A stretch of 64,000 bases of DNA from Pyrenochaeta sp. MPI-SDFR-AT-0127 (Eukaryota; Ascomycota; Dothideomycetes; Pleosporales; Cucurbitariaceae). The position numbers and the translations under genes were made by a program. The notes below the pieces were generated by a model, which was not told the DNA's origin, did no database searches, and was given only the letters and a program-made list of their open reading frames with translations. Where the stretch lies: assembly GCA_020747015.1 (NCBI GenBank), contig JAGTJM010000072.1, forward strand, positions 96,586 to 160,585. The letters are read 5' to 3'. This document shows, one piece after another, positions 59,441-64,000 of this stretch (its first letter is position 1; every line of letters starts with the position of its first letter).

Positions 59441-60519
59441 TTAACCTACTAAGTTGGCGACGCCATAGATACTACTATATTATAATATATTTTATTCTTT
59501 TTAGCTAGCTATAACTTACTAGTATAAAGATTAACAAAGCGATAATATTAATACTTAGGGTTATTATAACTAAACTAAGAATAAATAATCTTAGACTATA
59601 CTTAAAGTAGAATCTTTCTTATTAAGACCTAAAGTAGACTATAATAATCCTAACTAGAGTAAGTATTTAACTTATCTATACTTTTAAGCTATACTAAGCC
59701 TAATATAAGAGGTATTAAGGCCGAATAAACTATAAGAGTAAGCCGTGTAAGCTTTTTTATTTAAAAGAGCTACTACGACCGCTCTTAAGCTTAACGCATA
59801 GCCTTCGCGGTTTAGTCGATTTTTCTTAAGGTATAGACGAAGCTTAAGCTATAATTATTATTATATAAGATTAAGATAATTCCTAACGTATAGAAGCGAA
59901 CTTACCTTTTTCTAGATATCTTAGTAAGAGTAGTTAAGTTCTTTTATCGTTATATTATAATCTCTAAGCTCGTTAGAAACTCTATAAATACTATTAAGCT
60001 ATTAGTAAATATAGGTGTTAAAAGGTAGGGTATCCTTAGTAGAGTAGCTATAATATAAAGTAGCTAGTATTACTAAAGAGCCTTTCTTAGTAAGCTTCTA
60101 GTTAGAGTAAGTAGAGATAGATAAGTTAGTTAAAGTAGTTCTAAGTATTAAATAGTAGTATTTAATAATAACTTAAGGTTAATTATAATATACTATAAGG
60201 GTATATTATTCTTATCTATATACTTAGGCTATCCTATAGATCCTATAATATATTATAGAGTCCTATTATAGGATCCTATAGTATCTTATAGTACGTATCT
60301 CCGTATCCTATAGGACTCTTAGGTTACGTAATAAGCGCGGGGTATACGTTATTATTAGCCTATATTTAGGCCTCGTCTAATACCCGTATCCTCTCCATCT
60401 AATTTACTTATAAGCGCCTACAGCCTGCTTTATAGGTTCGTAATAATAGGTTTCCTTTATATTAGAGAAATAGGTAATATCTCTATTAGAGGTAGCGAAT
60501 CTTTTCTAAACGAAGATAG
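59441..60519. repeat. RIP-altered AT-rich repeat region, third copy of the dispersed repeat
   Basis: Very TA-rich with hardly any CA/TG dinucleotides. 60027-60447 matches unit 2 at 43343-43762 along its length, but sites reading CACGTGAC and GGCACACGTCATT in unit 2 read TACGTAAT and GGTATACGTTATT here: C-to-T and G-to-A changes only, the signature of RIP. No ORF. Confidence 0.75.
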
Positions 60520-60817
60520 TGTAACGACACAGGTGCTAGAGGGCTCCGAAACGGATCCGAGTGCAACTCAAAGGCATATGGGAGTGCGTGCTGCGGTGGA
60601 TAACCAAGAACACCTCTATTCCTATAGGTCTGATACGGAAGGACAAGAAGAACTTGTCCTACTATCTACTGCTAAAGAGCTATACTTATGTATGGAGAAA
60701 TAGGGGTAACGGGGCCTAATCGGGACGATATCGGAGGCAGGTCCGATATCCTCCAAATAAACCTCCCTTCTTATAGGAACGCGTGTGCGTCTCTATTTCT
60801 ATGTGACGTTCGTTACA
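60520..60817 (-). repeat. 3' LTR of a Ty3/gypsy element
   Basis: About 298 bp with inverted ends TGTAACGA...TTCGTTACA. A purine tract in the element's sense (complement of ACCCCCCTCCT at 60820-60830) sits just inside, as expected for the 3' LTR of a minus-strand element. The partner LTR is beyond the right edge of the window. Confidence 0.8.
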
Positions 60818-61192
60818 TTACCCCCCTCCTTAGGAGAGATAGTCCCTATCTCTTAGGGAGCCGGAAGGGCAATGTGTAGTACTCTCAGATGTCTTTCTCG
60901 ATAGATTTCGAGTCCGTTCCGAATCAGATCCGAATCAGGGCTGACCTCAATTCTGCGCTTGCCTTAGGTCCAAGTCGCCTTCACCTTGAGTTGGCCGTTT
61001 GCTCGTTAGTATGATCAAAATAATCCCGCTCGCTGCAGCTGCTTTCTCCTCCTTACACACCACTTCCTATCGTAAGAGCCTACGCCTGAATCCTATCCGA
61101 TACTGTTTCTCAGCTAACTGTTGCTCAGCTACACCCACGATGCCCATTCCTGTGCCCCCGGGGCTCTACCCGCGGCCCATAGGGTCATTTGC

Positions 61193-61798
61193 ATGCGCGC
61201 CGTAAGGGCTTTGGCCCGCGGCAAAAATATCGAGTTCGGATTCCCCTCGGAGGGATCCAAGAAGTGTACATATTGTACACAGGGCAACGAGGTTTGCCGC
61301 CCGGTTCCCCTATATGCGGGTCGGGAGTACGAGGAGCTGGAGGCTGCCCTCGATCGCAGGTCTGCTGCCGAGGAGCGGATGGAGTTTGAGGAGTTGGGGG
61401 AGGAGGAGGAGGAGGAGCTGGAGGATGTGACGGCTGCTGTGGTTTCGGCGGCGTTACGGCTTGGGACTGTGGTGCAGGTGGCGACTGCGCAGGTCAAAAG
61501 CCTAACCGCTGTCGAGCTGCTGCATGCTGCTCACCTTCGCCAGGAGGAGCAGGCGGAGGAGATTCGGGCCATGGGGGCCAAACTGGCTGAGTTGACGGGT
61601 GTGGTTGCTCAGTTGGTCACGGTGATGGGCGCGGTGGCGGGCACTTTGGTGCCTCCTCCCCCGGGTCCAGCGGCGCGTGGGCGAGGTCGGAAGCCTCGCG
61701 GAAGGAATACGGGGGCAACGTCGTTGTCGGTTGCTGGAGGGTTGGATGAGGCCCCTCCTGCCGCTCAGTCGGAGAGCGAGTTGGAGACGGGCCCATGA
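61193..61798 (+). CDS. Opposite-strand ORF within the gypsy element, Cys motif plus coiled coil
   Basis: About 201 residues from the ATG at 61193 (MRAVRALARGKN), on the strand opposite pol, between pol and the 3' LTR. It has KCTYCTQGNEVCRPVP, a zinc-binding-like C-x2-C-x5-C, then a long acidic and Ala/Leu/Val-rich region (likely coiled coil, about residues 45-160), then a basic GRGRKPRGRN tail. In the next frame just upstream, an ATG at 61140 gives LYPRPIGSFACAP before a stop. With a one-base change the two would join into a Cys-x2-Cys plus Cys-x2-Cys arrangement, so the true start may be 61140 with a frame break. High GC and even codon use contrast with the surrounding AT-rich DNA. Cargo of the element or a captured host gene; function unknown. 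Confidence 0.55.
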   Translation: MRAVRALARGKNIEFGFPSEGSKKCTYCTQGNEVCRPVPLYAGREYEELEAALDRRSAAEERMEFEELGEEEEEELEDVTAAVVSAALRLGTVVQVATAQVKSLTAVELLHAAHLRQEEQAEEIRAMGAKLAELTGVVAQLVTVMGAVAGTLVPPPPGPAARGRGRKPRGRNTGATSLSVAGGLDEAPPAAQSESELETGP

Positions 61799-61874
61799 TG
61801 GGAACGTTGGGATCCGAAAGGACTCCGAGACAGGTTCTTGTTGTGGTAGTTGTACTAGGCTTTGCGGGGAGCTT

Positions 61875-63800
61875 CTATAGTGCAATACCACCCATCTCTC
61901 TGAACTCAATTTGATCATCTGCAAGTGCCGTGAGATCCTCAATACCCTTCTCCCAAGCAGTGATCCATTTATGTAGACTCCTTGGGGGTCCTGGCCGATT
62001 CGGATACTTATCGTGGAAGTCCCGAAGCTTATAAGGTGCACCCATGAAGTTCGAGGCGTTATACCAAACCGGGTCCGGGCCGTGTCCAACCCACTTGACC
62101 TTGTATTTCAGTTTTGAGCGGTAAAGCTTGCTTGCCAGGATTTCCTCTACCTCCCATTCCTCGACGCCTTGTATTGGCGTACTAGGCGGTTTCGGAGCCT
62201 CTTGCCCTGGTAGGGGATCGGAGGGATCCTTACAGAGTACATCTGGTGCGAAAACGTCGTGGATCTTTGAGCCGTGAGGTAGTTTCAGCCTGTAGGAGTG
62301 GCCTACTTGTTCGAGCACTTCGAAGGGACCCTCCCACTGTTCGGATAGTTTTCGGCTGGGGCGGTTGGCTGTAAGGTTCTTTGTTGACAGGTAAACTTTA
62401 TCACCAACAACCCAGTTGATGGGCTTGCGGTGACGATCTACAACGGATCTCATTCGGTCCTGAGCCTTCTCTATATTCTTTTTCGCCTCCTGCCACGCGT
62501 CGTGCATACGAGTAGCAAGGGCTAGAGCCTCCTTGTCATTCAGTATCTCAGAAAAGGTTGACTTTGTAGGTTGGGCCCAGTCCCAACTCTGGCGTGGTTC
62601 GGAGCCGAACAGGACTTGGTACGGTGTCATTTTGAGCGTGTCATGTGGTAGCGTGACTTGAGCTCGATCAATCATGGGCAACAGTTCGCTCCAATTGTCC
62701 TGATAATAGGATACGAAGGGCCTCAGCCTTTGATCCAAGTATTTGTTCATGATCTCTGTTTGCCCATCGGTTTGTTTATGATAGGCCGTAGATAGTTTCA
62801 CCTTGACGCCTATGATCCGACAGAATTCGGACCAGAATCGGGACACAAACTGGGGACCGCGATCGGATACTATACTTTCAGGCGTGTGCCCGAAACGATA
62901 GATCCATTGGATGAACAGGGCGGCCATGCCTCGGGCGTCGATAGTCTTATGGCAAGGGATAGTGGTGGCCTGTTTGGATAAGCGGTCGATAATAACCATT
63001 ACCTGATCGTATCCGGAGCGGTCTCGGGGGAACTCCTTAAAGTCGATACATAGATGTTGCATGGGTCTATCAGGGGCAGGGAGCGGCTGCAGGTAACCAG
63101 GGAGTCGGTTCTGTCTCGGATGGCCTCGTCGGCAAGGGACGCAGTTCCTCACGTAGCGTTCACAGGTAGCTCCCATGCCTTTCCAGTGATAACGGCGAGA
63201 TAGGAGCCGATACGTCTTAGAGGCACTGGGGTGGGCGGAGGAGATCTGGTCATGGACCTCCCTGATGAGACGGGTGTAAAGCGAGGAGTCGATGGGTACA
63301 CAAAGTCGATCTCCATAGAGTAGGAGTCCGTTCTCTATCCGATATTGCTTTGGCAGGGTTTTTCGTTCTTCTATGAAGGAATTCCGATTTTCTTGGAGGA
63401 GAGCCTCAATCAGCTCTAGGGAGTCCAAGTTCATGACGTCCTGGAGAGGAGCGATCGCTGAAATGGTTGACTCTTGCAGAGGATGGTCCTTCAAGTAGCT
63501 CACTGCCAGGTCGGAGTTGATACGGGTGTGCAATCTCTCAGGACCTAGTAAAATACGTGAGCGGTTATCCTTCTGTGCTGCTTTGACACTATCAACCTCC
63601 TGTTCGCGTCGACTCAGGATATCTGCCCTGGCATTACTTGCGCCTGGCGTATATTCGATTCGGAAGTTAAACGGTGCCATAACCTCTGCCCAACGGGCTT
63701 GTCGTGCATTTAGTACTTTGGTAGTCATGAAGTATTCAAGGACCGGTGATCTGAGTACACTTGGATCCGGTGTCGAACCGTAGACAGTTCGGGCCTCCAT
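61875..63800 (-). CDS. Gypsy Pol 3' part: RNase H end, integrase, chromodomain
   Basis: A 641-codon frame whose first 23 codons are out of phase with the real polyprotein because of a one-base loss near 63738; true homology starts at LEYFMTTKVLNARQARWAE. It contains the RNase H tail, the integrase zinc site (HDQISSAHPSASKTYRLL, then CVPC), the D-D-E core (LCIDFKEFP, IVSDRGPQFVS, TDGQTEIMNKYL), GPFEVLEQVGHSYRLKLP, and a C-terminal chromodomain (EWEVEEILASK, LKYKVKWVG, DPVWYNASNF). The chromodomain marks a chromovirus, whose integrase is guided to chromatin marks. Intact from the integrase onward. Confidence 0.9.
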   Translation of the reverse strand: MEARTVYGSTPDPSVLRSPVLEYFMTTKVLNARQARWAEVMAPFNFRIEYTPGASNARADILSRREQEVDSVKAAQKDNRSRILLGPERLHTRINSDLAVSYLKDHPLQESTISAIAPLQDVMNLDSLELIEALLQENRNSFIEERKTLPKQYRIENGLLLYGDRLCVPIDSSLYTRLIREVHDQISSAHPSASKTYRLLSRRYHWKGMGATCERYVRNCVPCRRGHPRQNRLPGYLQPLPAPDRPMQHLCIDFKEFPRDRSGYDQVMVIIDRLSKQATTIPCHKTIDARGMAALFIQWIYRFGHTPESIVSDRGPQFVSRFWSEFCRIIGVKVKLSTAYHKQTDGQTEIMNKYLDQRLRPFVSYYQDNWSELLPMIDRAQVTLPHDTLKMTPYQVLFGSEPRQSWDWAQPTKSTFSEILNDKEALALATRMHDAWQEAKKNIEKAQDRMRSVVDRHRKPINWVVGDKVYLSTKNLTANRPSRKLSEQWEGPFEVLEQVGHSYRLKLPHGSKIHDVFAPDVLCKDPSDPLPGQEAPKPPSTPIQGVEEWEVEEILASKLYRSKLKYKVKWVGHGPDPVWYNASNFMGAPYKLRDFHDKYPNRPGPPRSLHKWITAWEKGIEDLTALADDQIEFREMGGIAL

Positions 63801-64000
63801 TTCGCGAACGCGTACACAATCGCAAAGAGTTCTTTATCATGGATTTCCCAGTTCAGTTCGGATCCAGATAGGGCATGACTATAGAAGGCAACAGGATACC
63901 ACTTTTCGTTAGGGTGCCTTGGGACAGAACTCCTGCGATTACGCCGTCAGATGCGTCTGTTTCCATCTTCGTTTCGTATTCGGCGTCGAAATGGGCCAGG
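63801..64000 (-). pseudogene. Gypsy RNase H portion with frame breaks, continues past the window
   Basis: On the minus strand, METDASDGVIAGVLSQ is in one frame, and HPNEKWYPVAFYSHALSGSE through ELFAIVYAFAKWRPEL is in the next frame. The change lies near 63917-63921 and fits loss of one A from a short A run. A second loss, of one G, near 63738 rejoins the main frame. These motifs are gypsy RNase H. Confidence 0.8.

Larger units (their letters stand above)
60520..64000 (-). mobile_element. Ty3/gypsy chromodomain retrotransposon, 3' part
   Basis: It runs from the 3' LTR at 60520-60817 through an opposite-strand ORF and the pol 3' half to the window edge. RNase H, integrase and chromodomain are visible; reverse transcriptase, gag and the 5' LTR lie outside. 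Two one-base losses are seen in the RNase H part (near 63738 and 63918). Confidence 0.9.

Noticed and set aside
29233..64000. Starship-type giant transposon
   Set aside because: No DUF3435/tyrosine-recombinase captain gene was recognised at either side of the accessory region.
1..64000. tRNA, rRNA, CRISPR arrays, prokaryotic operons
   Set aside because: No tRNA arm patterns, rRNA conserved blocks or regularly spaced direct repeats were seen; gene structure is eukaryotic.

Overview
This window looks like a chromosome segment from a filamentous ascomycete, most likely a Dothideomycete of the order Pleosporales; the genus cannot be fixed from sequence alone. The evidence is eukaryotic gene structure with many 45-60 nt GT-AG introns, a HET-domain gene, a fungal fused EgtD-EgtB ergothioneine synthase, a PL3 pectate lyase, small secreted cysteine-rich proteins, Ty1/copia and Ty3/gypsy retrotransposons, and AT-rich sequence carrying C-to-T / G-to-A changes like those of repeat-induced point mutation (RIP).

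Layout. About 1-29.2 kb is mostly conserved and gene-bearing: a PTR2-type peptide transporter (minus, cut by the window edge), a HET-domain protein (plus), a mitochondrial-type rhomboid protease (plus), a PHD-finger protein (minus), ergothioneine synthase Egt1 (minus), a 114-aa secreted protein (plus), a 310-aa unknown (plus), phosphatidylethanolamine methyltransferase CHO2 (plus, with one apparent single-base frameshift) and peroxisomal Lon protease ending in SRL (plus). From about 29.2 kb the character changes to an accessory compartment: a possibly broken unknown gene, a SNF2-family ATPase, a kinase with one in-frame stop, a nearly pristine copia element (37196-42465), RIP-altered repeats, an MFS transporter relic, a PL3 pectate lyase, fragments of kinase and ankyrin genes, a large kinase-ankyrin pseudogene (50547-54724), a 14-cysteine secreted protein (57638-58057), more AT-rich repeats and the 3' part of a chromodomain-bearing gypsy element that runs off the right edge.

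The genes do not form a metabolic cluster. The left half is housekeeping: peptide uptake, mitochondrial proteolysis, redox protection by ergothioneine, phosphatidylcholine synthesis and peroxisomal protein quality control. The right half holds what is expected of a fast-evolving fungal compartment: candidate host-interaction proteins (pectate lyase, Cys-rich secreted protein), nonself-recognition-like kinase/ankyrin genes in decay, and transposons. The most notable single observation is that the copia element separates Gag and Pol by one in-frame UGA followed by CUAG, the known efficient readthrough context, rather than by a frameshift. The gypsy element carries an opposite-strand ORF with a cysteine motif between pol and its 3' LTR. 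Several frame breaks are single-base losses in short homopolymers, so assembly error must be excluded before they are read as biology. No tRNA, rRNA or CRISPR array was recognised.
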